A stretch of DNA of 64,000 nucleotides from contig NZ_JAOQJD010000005.1 in the NCBI RefSeq assembly GCF_025566985.1, positions 1 to 64,000 of the forward strand, written 5' to 3'. The stretch comes from Aedoeadaptatus acetigenes. GTDB lineage: Bacteria > Bacillota > Clostridia > Tissierellales > Peptoniphilaceae. The position numbers and the translations under genes are program-made. Position 1 is the first letter of the stretch. Every line of letters starts with the position of its first letter. The notes beneath the pieces are model-generated. The model saw nothing but the letters and a program-made list of their open reading frames with translations. It ran no database searches and was not told the DNA's origin. Shown in pieces: positions 14,570 to 23,621 of the stretch.

Positions 14570-15118
14570 ATGAATTTTTGCTTGGATCGAAATAAGGTAT
14601 TATTTTTATTTATAGATATTCAGGATTCCCTGGCTTCCGCCATTCACGATATTGATAAGGTGAAGAAGTATGCTGACGTCTTGGCCGAAGGGGCCGAAAT
14701 CATGAACATTCCCGCCGTCTTTACCACCCAATACAAACGGGGACTCGGCGAATTCAACGAAGCTATTCGCGGAAAAGTCTCCGGTGGCGAAGATTTCGAC
14801 AAAAAAGCCTTCTCTTGCATGTTGGACGAGGAAATCGCCGCCTACATTGAGGAAAAGAAACCGGAACAAGTGGTGGTTTGCGGTATCGAAACCCATATTT
14901 GCGTGCTCATGACCGTGCGCGATTTAATCGCCAAGGGCATCGACGTTTACGTCGCCCACGACGCCGTGGGATCCAGAGTGAAGGAAAACGCCCTTTATGC
15001 CCTCGAAGAAATGCGGCAAATGGGCGCCTCCGTTCGCTCCACGGAAACCATTCTCTTCGATCTGAACAGCGTCTCCGGTACCGACGAATTTAAAGCGGTA
15101 CAAAAATTAATCAAGTAA
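14570..15118 (+). CDS. isochorismatase-family cysteine hydrolase
   Basis: A 182-residue alpha/beta hydrolase of the isochorismatase-like group, which includes nicotinamidases and related amidases. Catalytic residues are visible: Asp in LFLFIDIQDS (about residue 17), the Lys in DFDKKAFSCM, and Cys in VVVCGIETHICVLMTVRDL (the CGIETHICV motif). The start at 14570 has GGAGG upstream. The usual nicotinamidase zinc site is not obvious, so the substrate is unknown. The stop overlaps the next ATG by one base. Confidence 0.9.
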   Translation: MNFCLDRNKVLFLFIDIQDSLASAIHDIDKVKKYADVLAEGAEIMNIPAVFTTQYKRGLGEFNEAIRGKVSGGEDFDKKAFSCMLDEEIAAYIEEKKPEQVVVCGIETHICVLMTVRDLIAKGIDVYVAHDAVGSRVKENALYALEEMRQMGASVRSTETILFDLNSVSGTDEFKAVQKLIK

Positions 15119-16170
15119 TGCGCTTTCTGCACACTGCGGATCTGCATTTAGGACGAAGTTTTCCCTACGAAAGAGAAGAAGACCGCGCCACCGGCCGGAA
15201 GGATCGCTTTCGCACCTTTGAGCGCATTTTAAAGCTGGGGATTCAGGAGCAGGTGGACTATCTTTTTCTCGTCGGCGACATTTTCGAACAGGACAAGGTG
15301 ACTGCCGCCGAGGTGGATTACGTCTTGGCCTGCTTGGATCACGCGCCTTTCACCACCTTGCTTCTGTTGGGCAATCACGATTACAAGCTTTACGACGATG
15401 TGGCGGCCCGTTTGCCGGAAAATGTGCGATTGTTTTCCAACGAAACCATGGATCGTTACGAAGATTCCTCGCGGGGCGTGGTCTTTTACGGCACGAGCTG
15501 GACCCGGGCGAGCTACAATAAAATCCTGCAGTTTGACGGGGAGTCCGGCGACGAAGGCCTTCACCGCGTCCTCCTCCATCACGGCAACTGGAGCGGCGGC
15601 GACGGGTATTTTCCCGTGGACGCGAATCTCCTCCACGCCTTCGACTACGTGGCCTTGGGCCATGTGCACAAGCCGACCATGTACGAGAACAAGCTGCAGA
15701 TGTGCGGTACGCCGGAGCCTTTGGACCACACGGACCGAGGCAATTTGGGCGTGGTATTAGGGGAGCTCGACGAGGTACTTACCACGCGCTACGTGCCCGT
15801 GGCGGCGCGCAGCCTGAAGCAGAAGAATTACCTGCGAAGGGACGCATCGGATGACGAGGCCATCGTGGCCGATGCCAAGGCACTGGTGCGATCCGGAGAT
15901 TTCATTTACAGCTTTTACCTCGCCGGCGCGTACAGCGGCATATTGGAGAGGGAGCTTCGGAGGCTTTTCGACGAGAAGGGTATTTTGTATGAGCTTCATT
16001 GGGAAAAAGATCTGCCGAGAATTATTGAGCGCATGGAAAGAGAACACGAAGGCGATCTGCTCGGCGCCTTTCTGGCGCGGGCGAAGGCCTATGACGGCGA
16101 CGAAGAGACGCGACTCGCCTTGTGTGATTTAGGTTTGCGCGCCCTTTTGGGGGATGACTATGATTCATAA
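15118..16170 (+). CDS. SbcD/Mre11-like DNA exonuclease subunit (YhaO type)
   Basis: A 350-residue metallophosphoesterase likely to pair with the next protein as an SbcCD/Rad50-Mre11-like nuclease. Metal-binding motifs run in order: HTADLHLG (about 5-12), VGDIFEQD, LGNHD, LLHHGNW and LGHVHKP. The length and the C-terminal capping domain fit YhaO of Firmicutes. It overlaps the downstream gene by 17 bp, which supports a stoichiometric complex. Confidence 0.9.
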   Translation: MRFLHTADLHLGRSFPYEREEDRATGRKDRFRTFERILKLGIQEQVDYLFLVGDIFEQDKVTAAEVDYVLACLDHAPFTTLLLLGNHDYKLYDDVAARLPENVRLFSNETMDRYEDSSRGVVFYGTSWTRASYNKILQFDGESGDEGLHRVLLHHGNWSGGDGYFPVDANLLHAFDYVALGHVHKPTMYENKLQMCGTPEPLDHTDRGNLGVVLGELDEVLTTRYVPVAARSLKQKNYLRRDASDDEAIVADAKALVRSGDFIYSFYLAGAYSGILERELRRLFDEKGILYELHWEKDLPRIIERMEREHEGDLLGAFLARAKAYDGDEETRLALCDLGLRALLGDDYDS

Positions 16171-17926
16171 ACTCTATATGCGGGACTTCGGCTGCTTTCA
16201 CGACACGACGGTTTCTTTTAAAGAGGGCTATCAATGCCTTCCCGGCCCCAACGAATCGGGAAAGACCACGACGGCGGCCTGCATTCAGGCGATTTTATAC
16301 GGCTTTTCCAAAGACAGCCCGGCCCGAAAGCTCTACACCACGGCCTACGAGGATTACTTTCCCTTGGAAGGACGGGATTTTTCCGCCGCCATGGAACTGG
16401 AGGTAGAGGGCAAGCGCTACGTCATCGAGCGAAACTTCATCAAGGAAAAGGAATCGCTGAAAATCTACGACGTGGCGGCCAATCGGCTCTTGCCGGATGA
16501 TGAAGCCCTCTACACCTTCTCCGGCATCGCCCAACCGGGCGCCCTGTTTTGGCAGCTCTCCCAAGGGGATTTTCTGCGCTTCTTCGCCATGGACGATTTG
16601 CAGTCCACGGGATCGGAGGCAATTTTTAAGCGCATTCAGGAAATGAAGAATTTTCTGCGCTCAAACAGCACTGCCCTGGATGTAGAAGGGGCCTTCGACT
16701 ATTTGGCGAAGGAGAAAAAAGCATTGGGCACGGAACGGGCGAAAAAATCCCCCATTGGAGACAATCGGGAGCGGCTCAAGGGGATGGAGGCGACCTTGGC
16801 CGATTACCGGGCGAAGTCCAGGCATTTGAACGAGGATGAGACGGAGCGCGAGGCCCTTCTCGAAGAACTTCGCGTCTTAAAAGGGCGGCAAAAACAGGCT
16901 CGGGACAAAGCCGTGCTCTTGCCCCGGCTGGCCGTCGCTACGGAAGAAGTGGAGGCTTGGGACCGGGCTTTGGTTGAAAACGAGGCGAAGATCGAGCGCT
17001 ATGAAAGAAAGCGGGGCAAGGGTCTCTCAAGAGGCGTTTACTACAAGCTCGCCGGCATCGCGGCCTTTTTGGCAGCGGCCTTGGCCGTGTTTTTCATGAC
17101 GAGGGACCGCGCGGATTTGGCTTCCCTGTCTGCTCTTGCAGGGGGAGTGGCATTTGTCGTCGCCCTGATCTTCTTTATCTTGCGGCGGCTGACTTTAAAA
17201 AATATTCAGCGCTACCACCGGGCCTTTTACGAACGGGATCAACTCCTCGAAAAGAAGAATGCCCGCTTCAACTGGTTTGACGCCTTGGTGGAAGAGGACA
17301 TTACCATGGAAAATCTCGCCGAGGCCATGAAACGGCGCGCGCGGGAGCTGGAGAAGGCGCCTCTTGAAACGGGCATCGACGAAAAAATAGAAGCCCTGCA
17401 GCGGCAAGTGGGCCAAGCCGATGCACGCCGAGAAGAAAAAGATGCTCTGGAGCGAAAAATGCAACAGACGACAAAGGCCTACGAAGACGAGCGCGCCCGC
17501 GGCGAAGCGCTGAGTAAAAAGCTGGCGCTTGTTGAAGCCTGCGAAAGCATCCTCAGGGAGCTGGACGACGCGGGAAGAGACGATTTCAATCGAGCCGTTT
17601 TAGAGGACGGGTCCCGCTACATGGAAGATCTTTCCGACGGGCGCTACAAAAAAATCGCCCTCTCAGGCGACGGATTCGTCCTTCAAAAATCAGACGGCCG
17701 CTGGCTGAAAGAAACACAACTGAGCAGATCCACGGCGGATCTCTTGGTTCTTTCCCTGCGCCTGGCCGCCGTGGAAAAGATGGATCCTTCCATCCCCATG
17801 GTCTTCGACGATGGCTTCGTCTACTTGGACGAAGAGAGAAAAGGGCGACTGAAAGATGTATTACAAAAACTGAACCGGCAGGTGATCGAATTTACCACGC
17901 CGAAAAGAGAAAGGAGTACCGATTGA
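16154..17926 (+). CDS. SbcC/Rad50-like AAA ATPase with membrane helices (YhaN type)
   Basis: A 590-residue ATPase partner of the upstream nuclease. The Walker A GPNESGKTTT lies at about 32-41, then a coiled coil, two membrane helices (about 297-345, including YKLAGIAAFLAAALAVFF), a second coiled coil, the signature LSRSTADLLVLSLR, and a Walker B-like MVFDDGFVYLD. The in-membrane hinge matches the YhaN group. It is clearly shorter than the roughly 950-1000 residues usual there, because both coiled coils are short. An ATG at 16160 is an alternative start. It overlaps the next gene by 4 bp. Confidence 0.88.
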   Translation: MTMIHKLYMRDFGCFHDTTVSFKEGYQCLPGPNESGKTTTAACIQAILYGFSKDSPARKLYTTAYEDYFPLEGRDFSAAMELEVEGKRYVIERNFIKEKESLKIYDVAANRLLPDDEALYTFSGIAQPGALFWQLSQGDFLRFFAMDDLQSTGSEAIFKRIQEMKNFLRSNSTALDVEGAFDYLAKEKKALGTERAKKSPIGDNRERLKGMEATLADYRAKSRHLNEDETEREALLEELRVLKGRQKQARDKAVLLPRLAVATEEVEAWDRALVENEAKIERYERKRGKGLSRGVYYKLAGIAAFLAAALAVFFMTRDRADLASLSALAGGVAFVVALIFFILRRLTLKNIQRYHRAFYERDQLLEKKNARFNWFDALVEEDITMENLAEAMKRRARELEKAPLETGIDEKIEALQRQVGQADARREEKDALERKMQQTTKAYEDERARGEALSKKLALVEACESILRELDDAGRDDFNRAVLEDGSRYMEDLSDGRYKKIALSGDGFVLQKSDGRWLKETQLSRSTADLLVLSLRLAAVEKMDPSIPMVFDDGFVYLDEERKGRLKDVLQKLNRQVIEFTTPKRERSTD

Positions 17927-18624
17927 TCTGGGCGATTGGCGATCTGCATTTGGATCATAAAAAAGAAAAGCCCATGGATGTATTCGGAAAGAAATGGGAA
18001 AATCACGAGGAGAAAATTTTCTCCTCCTGGGAAAATTCCGTCGCCGAAGACGATCGGGTCTTGGTCGTCGGCGACATTTCATGGGCCCTGAAACTGGAAG
18101 AGGGGGAAGAGGACCTGCGGCGCATCGACGCTCTGCCCGGAAAAAAATTCCTAATTAAGGGCAATCACGATTACTGGTGGTCTTCCATGAACAAATTAAA
18201 GGGCTTGGATTTAAAGACCGTGGAGTTTTTACACAACACAGGTGCCGTAGACGGAAACGTGGCCTTTTGCGGCAGCCGCGGCTGGACCGACATCGACGCC
18301 ACGGGATTCGACGAGCAGGACGAGAAAATCTATAAGCGGGAATTGAATCGCCTGCAGCTCAGCATCGACGATATGGAGAAGAAGGCGAAAGATTCGGTCA
18401 TCTCCAAGCGAATCGCCCTTTTGCACTACCCGCCTTTTAACGCAAAGGGCGAACCCAACGACTTCGCCGATCTTTTGAGCGCCGCGGGCATCGACATCTG
18501 CATCTACGGCCATCTGCATAGCTTCGGCCACAAATTTATCGTTGAAGGAGAAATCAACGGCGTCCGCTACTACTGCGTCTCGTCGGACTACATCGACTTC
18601 GAACCGCGAAAGATCGAGGTGTAG
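17923..18624 (+). CDS. metallophosphoesterase
   Basis: A 233-residue calcineurin-type phosphoesterase with the full metal site: GDLHLD (6-11), GDISW, GNHDYWW, a late LLHYPPF and GHLHS. The start is TTG at 17923 behind AAGGAG, and it overlaps the previous stop (TTGA). The substrate is unknown. Being co-transcribed with the SbcCD-like pair does not prove a DNA role. Confidence 0.88.
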   Translation: MIWAIGDLHLDHKKEKPMDVFGKKWENHEEKIFSSWENSVAEDDRVLVVGDISWALKLEEGEEDLRRIDALPGKKFLIKGNHDYWWSSMNKLKGLDLKTVEFLHNTGAVDGNVAFCGSRGWTDIDATGFDEQDEKIYKRELNRLQLSIDDMEKKAKDSVISKRIALLHYPPFNAKGEPNDFADLLSAAGIDICIYGHLHSFGHKFIVEGEINGVRYYCVSSDYIDFEPRKIEV

Positions 18625-18625
18625 G

Positions 18626-19159
18626 ATGGAGCGGGAAATCGAAGTAAAAATACTTCACGTGGATTTAAAGGCCATGGAAGAAAAACTGATTAGGGAAGGC
18701 GCCGTAAAAATCGGCGAGGAACATCAGACCAATTACCTCATCGACTCGACGTCAGGGCCCATCCCCGCCGAGCGGGGCTACCTGCGCATTCGTCGGATTA
18801 AAAAAGACGACGAAGAGGAGATTCAGTGCACCTTTAAAGAAAAAAAGACGGAAGCGGGCGTTCGGGTCTACGACGAGCACACGGTGCATATCGACAGTGC
18901 GGAAGAGATGCTCGCCGTCTTTGCCCTTTTGGGCTACGACGAGGTGGAGGTGGCAAAGAAGCATCGCATCAGCTATGCCTATAAAAATTGCCGACTGGAT
19001 CTGGACCTGTGGGATCCCGAAAGTTTCCCCGAACCCTATATGGAAATCGAAGGCCCGGACAGAGATGCCATCGAGGCGGTGATTGAGGCCTTAAACATCG
19101 ACCGTAGTCAGGTGAGCACGAAATCCATCGCCGAGTTAAAAAAATCTCGGAATAAATAG
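18626..19159 (+). CDS. CYTH-domain protein (adenylate cyclase CyaB/ThTPase-like)
   Basis: A 177-residue CYTH protein. It begins with the ExExK hallmark (EREIEVKI) and then shows paired charged strands typical of the triphosphate tunnel (YLRIRRIKK, EIQCTFKEKK, YMEIEGP). Members act on inorganic triphosphate, ThTP or ATP; which one applies here cannot be told. The start at 18626 follows a GAGGTGTAGG site. It is the last gene of the operon that starts at 11513. Confidence 0.88.
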   Translation: MEREIEVKILHVDLKAMEEKLIREGAVKIGEEHQTNYLIDSTSGPIPAERGYLRIRRIKKDDEEEIQCTFKEKKTEAGVRVYDEHTVHIDSAEEMLAVFALLGYDEVEVAKKHRISYAYKNCRLDLDLWDPESFPEPYMEIEGPDRDAIEAVIEALNIDRSQVSTKSIAELKKSRNK

Positions 19160-19179
19160 TACAACATATATGGCGAGTA

Positions 19180-19188
19180 TGCTATAAT
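19180..19188 (+). promoter_or_regulatory. extended -10 promoter of the PEP synthase gene
   Basis: TGCTATAAT, with no clear -35 box, 20 bp before the ATG. Confidence 0.6.
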
Positions 19189-19208
19189 AAATGCCGAGGA
19201 GGAATTCT

Positions 19209-21602
19209 ATGACAGGTTTTAAGTACATTCGTTTTTTTCATGAAATCCGCAAAGACAACGTGGACATCGTCGGCGGCAAGGGAGCCAATCTCGGTGAAAT
19301 GACCAATTTCGGTCTGGACGTACCCCCGGGATTCTGCGTCACATCGAAAGGCTACGACGCCTTTATCGAATACGCCGGCCTCGATGAAAAAGTTCGTTTT
19401 TTAATGCAAGATTTAGATGTGGACGACGTGGACATGCTTACAGCAGCATCCAACGACATTCGCAGAAACATCGAACAGGGCGAAATCGATCCGGCTCTGG
19501 AAGAAGAAATCATTTTAGCTTATAAAGAATTCAGTCGTTCCATCGACTTGAGAGATCCCCAAGTGGCCGTTCGTTCCTCGGCTACGGCGGAAGACTTGCC
19601 CGACGCATCCTTCGCCGGCCAACAAGATACTTATCTGCACATTGCAGGGGAAGAAGAATTAGTACAACACGTACGGAAATGCTGGGCATCTCTGTGGACG
19701 CCCCGGGCCATTTACTACAGAGAAAAACAAAAATACGACCACTTCGCCGTATCCTTGGCCGTCGTCGTACAAAAAATGGTCAATTCCGAAAAATCCGGCG
19801 TTATGTTTACGGCCAACCCCATTAACAACAGTCGCGACGAAATGATGATTAACGCCAGCTACGGCTTAGGCGAAGCCGTCGTCAGCGGCACCGTCACCCC
19901 CGACGAATACGTCATCAAGAAGAGCGACAAGTCGATCCTGGAAAAAGTCATCGCCGACAAGAAGAAAATCGTCGTACAAAACGATTCGGGCATCGGCACC
20001 CACGAAGCCGATGTGGAAGATATTTTAGGCGCCGGCGCCGTGAAGGAAGAATGTCTGACGAAAGAAGAGCTGAACACCTTAATCGACGCAGGGCTGAAAA
20101 TCGAAAGCCTCTACGGCAGCGTGCAAGACATCGAATGGGGCATGGACAGAGACACCAAGGGCCTCTACATTTTACAATCTCGACCCATTACCACACTGGG
20201 CGATGCCCCGAGCGCATCGGACAATTCGAAAGAGGAAGGCATGAATCAAGCACCTGAAAAATTAAATCCCCTGGTTCGCGGCTTGGCTGCATCGCCGGGC
20301 ATCGGACGCGGCAAAGTGAAGAAGATCAAAGACGTCAGTGAAATTAACTTGGTCAAAGAAGGGGACATCCTCGTCACGGCCATGACCAATCCGGACATGG
20401 TACCTGCCATGCGTACCGCCGCCGCCGTCGTCACCGACGAAGGGGGCAGAACCTGTCACGCCGCTATCGTTAGCCGGGAATTGGGTATTCCCTGCGTCGT
20501 CGGCAGCAACAACGCCACGTCTGTTTTGGAAGAAGGCCAATTCATCACCGTCGATGCCACACGCGGCGTCGTTTACGAAGGCGATGTATTGAAAGACAAG
20601 GAAAAGAAGAGCGATGAAGGCGCCGAAAGCACAGGCGCAGGCCTGGGCATTTCCGCCGAAGAACTTCGCAAAATCGTCGCGCCCACCACGGCGACGAAGA
20701 TCTACATGAACCTCGGCGAACCGGCTCTCATCGAAAAATACAAGAACCTGCCCTTCGACGGCATTGGCCTCATGCGCACGGAATTTATTTTCACCAATAA
20801 AATCGGCGCACACCCCATGTACCTGGCAAAAACCGACCAAGGCGACATTCTCATCGACCAATTGGCCGAAGGCATCGCCGAAGTTGCCGGAGCCATCTAC
20901 CCGAGACAAGTTGTCGTTCGCATGAGCGACTTCCGTACCAACGAATTCCGCGGCCTCAAGGGCGGCGACGAAGTGGAACCCCACGAAGAAAACCCCATGA
21001 TCGGATGGCGTGGCGTCAGCCGCTACATTTCGCCGGAATACGAAAAAGGCTTCCGTCTGGAATGTAAGGCCATGCGCAAAGTGCGCGAAGACTTCGGTCT
21101 GGACAATGTGGTCGCCATGTTGCCCTTCGTCCGTACGCCGGAAGAATTGGTTACCGTCAAAGAAATTATGGCGGAAGAAGGCCTGAAACAATCCAAGAAC
21201 TTTAAGATCTGGATTATGGCGGAAGTGCCCTCCGTGGTCTTCCAAGCCGAAGAATTTGCGAAATTGGTCGACGGCTTCTCCATCGGCTCCAACGACTTGA
21301 CCCAACTCACCATGGGCGCCGACCGCGACAGCGGCATCTTGAACCGCATGGGCTACTTCGACGAACGCAACGAAGCCGTGAAGCGCGCCATTAAGATCTT
21401 GGTCGATGCGGCCAACAAAGAAGGCATTACCTGCTCCATCTGCGGCCAAGGCCCGAGCCAATACCCTGAATTTGCAGAATTCCTCGTAGAATGCGGCATT
21501 ACCTCCATGTCCGTTAACCCGGACACCGTCGACTATACCCGTCGTTTAGTCGCCGGCGTAGAACAAAAAATGATTCTGCGCAAATTAAGAGAACAAAAAT
21601 AA
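19209..21602 (+). CDS. ppsA: phosphoenolpyruvate synthase (pyruvate, water dikinase)
   Basis: A 797-residue enzyme converting pyruvate and ATP to PEP, AMP and phosphate. The N-terminal ATP-grasp domain begins with VGGKGANLGEM (about 20-30) and includes AVRSSATAEDLPDASFAGQQ. The phosphohistidine domain carries GGRTCHAAIVSRELGIPC (His near 418). The C-terminal TIM barrel includes GSNDLTQLTMGADR and the Cys-containing SICGQGPSQYPE. The length matches PpsA rather than PPDK. The ribosome binding site GAGGAGG precedes the ATG at 19209. It is monocistronic with its own promoter and terminator. The protein reads very high in Glu and Asp, as in a highly expressed gene. Confidence 0.95.
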   Translation: MTGFKYIRFFHEIRKDNVDIVGGKGANLGEMTNFGLDVPPGFCVTSKGYDAFIEYAGLDEKVRFLMQDLDVDDVDMLTAASNDIRRNIEQGEIDPALEEEIILAYKEFSRSIDLRDPQVAVRSSATAEDLPDASFAGQQDTYLHIAGEEELVQHVRKCWASLWTPRAIYYREKQKYDHFAVSLAVVVQKMVNSEKSGVMFTANPINNSRDEMMINASYGLGEAVVSGTVTPDEYVIKKSDKSILEKVIADKKKIVVQNDSGIGTHEADVEDILGAGAVKEECLTKEELNTLIDAGLKIESLYGSVQDIEWGMDRDTKGLYILQSRPITTLGDAPSASDNSKEEGMNQAPEKLNPLVRGLAASPGIGRGKVKKIKDVSEINLVKEGDILVTAMTNPDMVPAMRTAAAVVTDEGGRTCHAAIVSRELGIPCVVGSNNATSVLEEGQFITVDATRGVVYEGDVLKDKEKKSDEGAESTGAGLGISAEELRKIVAPTTATKIYMNLGEPALIEKYKNLPFDGIGLMRTEFIFTNKIGAHPMYLAKTDQGDILIDQLAEGIAEVAGAIYPRQVVVRMSDFRTNEFRGLKGGDEVEPHEENPMIGWRGVSRYISPEYEKGFRLECKAMRKVREDFGLDNVVAMLPFVRTPEELVTVKEIMAEEGLKQSKNFKIWIMAEVPSVVFQAEEFAKLVDGFSIGSNDLTQLTMGADRDSGILNRMGYFDERNEAVKRAIKILVDAANKEGITCSICGQGPSQYPEFAEFLVECGITSMSVNPDTVDYTRRLVAGVEQKMILRKLREQK

Positions 21603-21615
21603 CAACATTTCTGAA

Positions 21616-21643
21616 AAATCCGTCTTTTGAAGGCGGATTTTTT
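21616..21643 (+). terminator. terminator of ppsA
   Basis: AAATCCGTC (21616-21624) pairs with GGCGGATTT (21632-21640), then a T run. Confidence 0.88.
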
Positions 21644-21683
21644 GGTGCAAAGAAACAGGTCCTCGAATAAAAAGGCAAATAAA

Positions 21684-21710
21684 AAAAGCTCGAGTGGGTG
21701 CTCGAACTTT
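21684..21710 (-). terminator. terminator of the small unknown protein gene
   Basis: On the minus strand AAAGTTCGAG pairs with CTCGAGCTTT and is followed by a T run. It lies about 35 bp after the stop codon of the 21747-22091 gene. Confidence 0.75.
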
Positions 21711-21746
21711 TGATTTTAGAATGAAGTTTAAGGGTGGAATTTGAAA

Positions 21747-22091
21747 TTACAGATCAACGTGAAAGAGCTTCGCGTAGTCGCGGAGGCCGGTTTCGATTTC
21801 CTTTAGGGAAAAATCGCCCTTTCGCAATTCTTTTTCGTCGACGCGAAGCAGGGATTCGTAGAAGAGAATGCCCGTGGCGAGATCCGCTTCGCCTTCGTCG
21901 AAGGCGTCGAAGAGGGCGTCTTCCGCTTCGCCGTACTTGCCTTCAAGGGCGAGGGCATAGAGTTTTTTCGAAATGGAAGAAGACTGCGTCTCGGTTTTTT
22001 TCTCGTCGCTGAAACCCATGGGATAGGCAAGGCCCAAGAGAAATTGGATCAGCTCCTTGATTTGCTGCATGAGAAAGTCGTTTTTTATCAT
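21747..22091 (-). CDS. small DUF6483-like protein
   Basis: A 114-residue, mainly helical, acidic cytoplasmic protein. It begins with an amphipathic MIKNDFLMQQIKELIQFLLGL segment typical of a Firmicutes family I remember as DUF6483; that name is tentative. The middle (KLYALALEGKYGEAEDALFDAFDE) looks like a TPR-type helix pair. The ribosome binding site GGGAGC precedes the ATG at 22091. It lies downstream of the tetrapyrrole operon in the same direction (49 bp gap) and may be its last gene. Confidence 0.72.
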   Translation of the reverse strand: MIKNDFLMQQIKELIQFLLGLAYPMGFSDEKKTETQSSSISKKLYALALEGKYGEAEDALFDAFDEGEADLATGILFYESLLRVDEKELRKGDFSLKEIETGLRDYAKLFHVDL

Positions 22092-22139
22092 AATATGCTC
22101 CCTTTATCTCCGATATCTGCATGGGGAAAACCCGCTGAT

Positions 22140-23621
22140 TTATTTTTCGAGGTCCGCTTCCCGTCGCGAAAGCTTTTCGATGACCGCTTCGCAGAGGGAT
22201 TCTTGCGTTGCTTTTTCTCCCGTCACAATATTTTCCTCTTTTATGCTGGATTTGACAAGGCTTCCCTTCGTCGTCTCGCCGATGGCAAAGCAGCTTGGAG
22301 GAATAGAGGAGAGGCCGTAGGCGGCGATGAAGTGCTTCACGGCGGAAGGAGATAAAAAGACGACTGCATCATAGGCCTCGGGAAGGGGGTGGATGTCTGT
22401 GGGTGCCACGCTGCGGTAAATAATGCGATCCGTAGTGCAGGCGATTTCTCGAAGCGTATCCCCTAAATAGGGGTCGCTTCCGGCGGCGTGGGGGTAGTAG
22501 ATGCGGTTCGATGCATTCACGCGGTTTTTTAAAAATTCCGCTAAATGGCGGCCGTCATAGGTATCCGGATGGCCGTCGGCGCGGAGGCCGTAGCGGGCAA
22601 GGGCGCGGGCGGTTTTTTCGCCTACGACGTAAATGGAAGTGCCTGCGAGATCTCGAATATCGCGGTTTTTGAGGAAGGCATCGAAGAAGAAATCCACGGC
22701 GTTTTTCGACGTAAAGACCAAGGCATCGTAGGAAAAATCCGCGAGATCTTTTTCGAGCAACGAATGATTCACAGCTTCGGTTTCGATCATGGGGCGGAGA
22801 AAAACCCGGGCCCCCACATCCCGCAGGTCCTCGGCCATGGCGTGCTGATCTTCCCCGGTTAAAATAATTTTGCGCCCGGTCAAGGGCAAGTGATTCATCG
22901 GCTGCAAATCTTCGTGAAGATCCACTACATCCCCCACGACGATGAGCCCCGGGCTCGTTATGTGCTCGGGCAGGCCGCAGGCGGCGACTTTTTCGAGGCT
23001 GCTGTAAAAGGATGTTACCTCGCCGTCGTCGGAAGCCTTCAGCACGGCGAAGGGCGTGCTCGGCTCTTTTCCTCCCGAAAGAAGATCCACCGCGATTTTT
23101 TGGGCATTTCTCAGCCCCATGTAAAAGACCAGGGTTCCGGGCACGGCTGCGTAAGTGGAAAAATCATTTTCACCTGTGGCGCGGTGGCCCGTAATAAAGG
23201 ACACAGAGGTGGCCACATCCCGCTGCGTAACGGGAATGCCCGCCATGGCGGGAACGGCGACGCCGGAGGTGATCCCCGAAATCACCCGAAAGGGAATGGA
23301 CCGCTCGGAAAGATAGAGGGCCTCCTCGCCGCCGCGGCCGAAGACGTAGGGATCGCCGCCCTTCAGGCGAATCACCCGCTTGCCGGCGCGGTAATAGTTT
23401 TCGAGAAGCGTCTGAATATCCTCCTGGGCCATGGTATGCTTCTCTGCGGCTTTTCCGACATAGATCTTTTCCGCATTGGGAGCGAAATCCAATATCGTCG
23501 GATCCATGAGGCGGTCATAGACGATGACATCGGCGCGACCGAGGGCTTTAAAAAGGGCGAGAGTGATATTGTCGCGGCCACCGATGCCGGCGCCGGCTAA
23601 AATCACGGGATACTTACTCAT
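22140..23621 (-). CDS. cobA-hemD: fused uroporphyrinogen-III C-methyltransferase / uroporphyrinogen-III synthase
   Basis: A 493-residue fusion. Residues about 1-240 are the SAM-dependent methyltransferase that makes precorrin-2 (RLKGGDPYVFGRGGEEALYL, then SGITSGVAVPAMAGIPVTQR). The usual first motif GAGPGD reads GAGIGG here. Residues about 245-493 are uroporphyrinogen-III synthase (GRKIILTG..., FTSKNAVDFFFDAF, FLSPSAVKHFIAAYGL, AIGETTKGSL). Such fusions are common in Clostridia. With its upstream neighbours it makes precorrin-2 for siroheme or cobalamin. It overlaps hemC by 8 bp. Confidence 0.93.
   Translation of the reverse strand: MSKYPVILAGAGIGGRDNITLALFKALGRADVIVYDRLMDPTILDFAPNAEKIYVGKAAEKHTMAQEDIQTLLENYYRAGKRVIRLKGGDPYVFGRGGEEALYLSERSIPFRVISGITSGVAVPAMAGIPVTQRDVATSVSFITGHRATGENDFSTYAAVPGTLVFYMGLRNAQKIAVDLLSGGKEPSTPFAVLKASDDGEVTSFYSSLEKVAACGLPEHITSPGLIVVGDVVDLHEDLQPMNHLPLTGRKIILTGEDQHAMAEDLRDVGARVFLRPMIETEAVNHSLLEKDLADFSYDALVFTSKNAVDFFFDAFLKNRDIRDLAGTSIYVVGEKTARALARYGLRADGHPDTYDGRHLAEFLKNRVNASNRIYYPHAAGSDPYLGDTLREIACTTDRIIYRSVAPTDIHPLPEAYDAVVFLSPSAVKHFIAAYGLSSIPPSCFAIGETTKGSLVKSSIKEENIVTGEKATQESLCEAVIEKLSRREADLEK

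Noticed and set aside
20262..21461. Long reading frame on the minus strand of ppsA
   Set aside because: It is a mirror of the strong codon bias of ppsA. There is no ribosome site and its composition is unlike real proteins.
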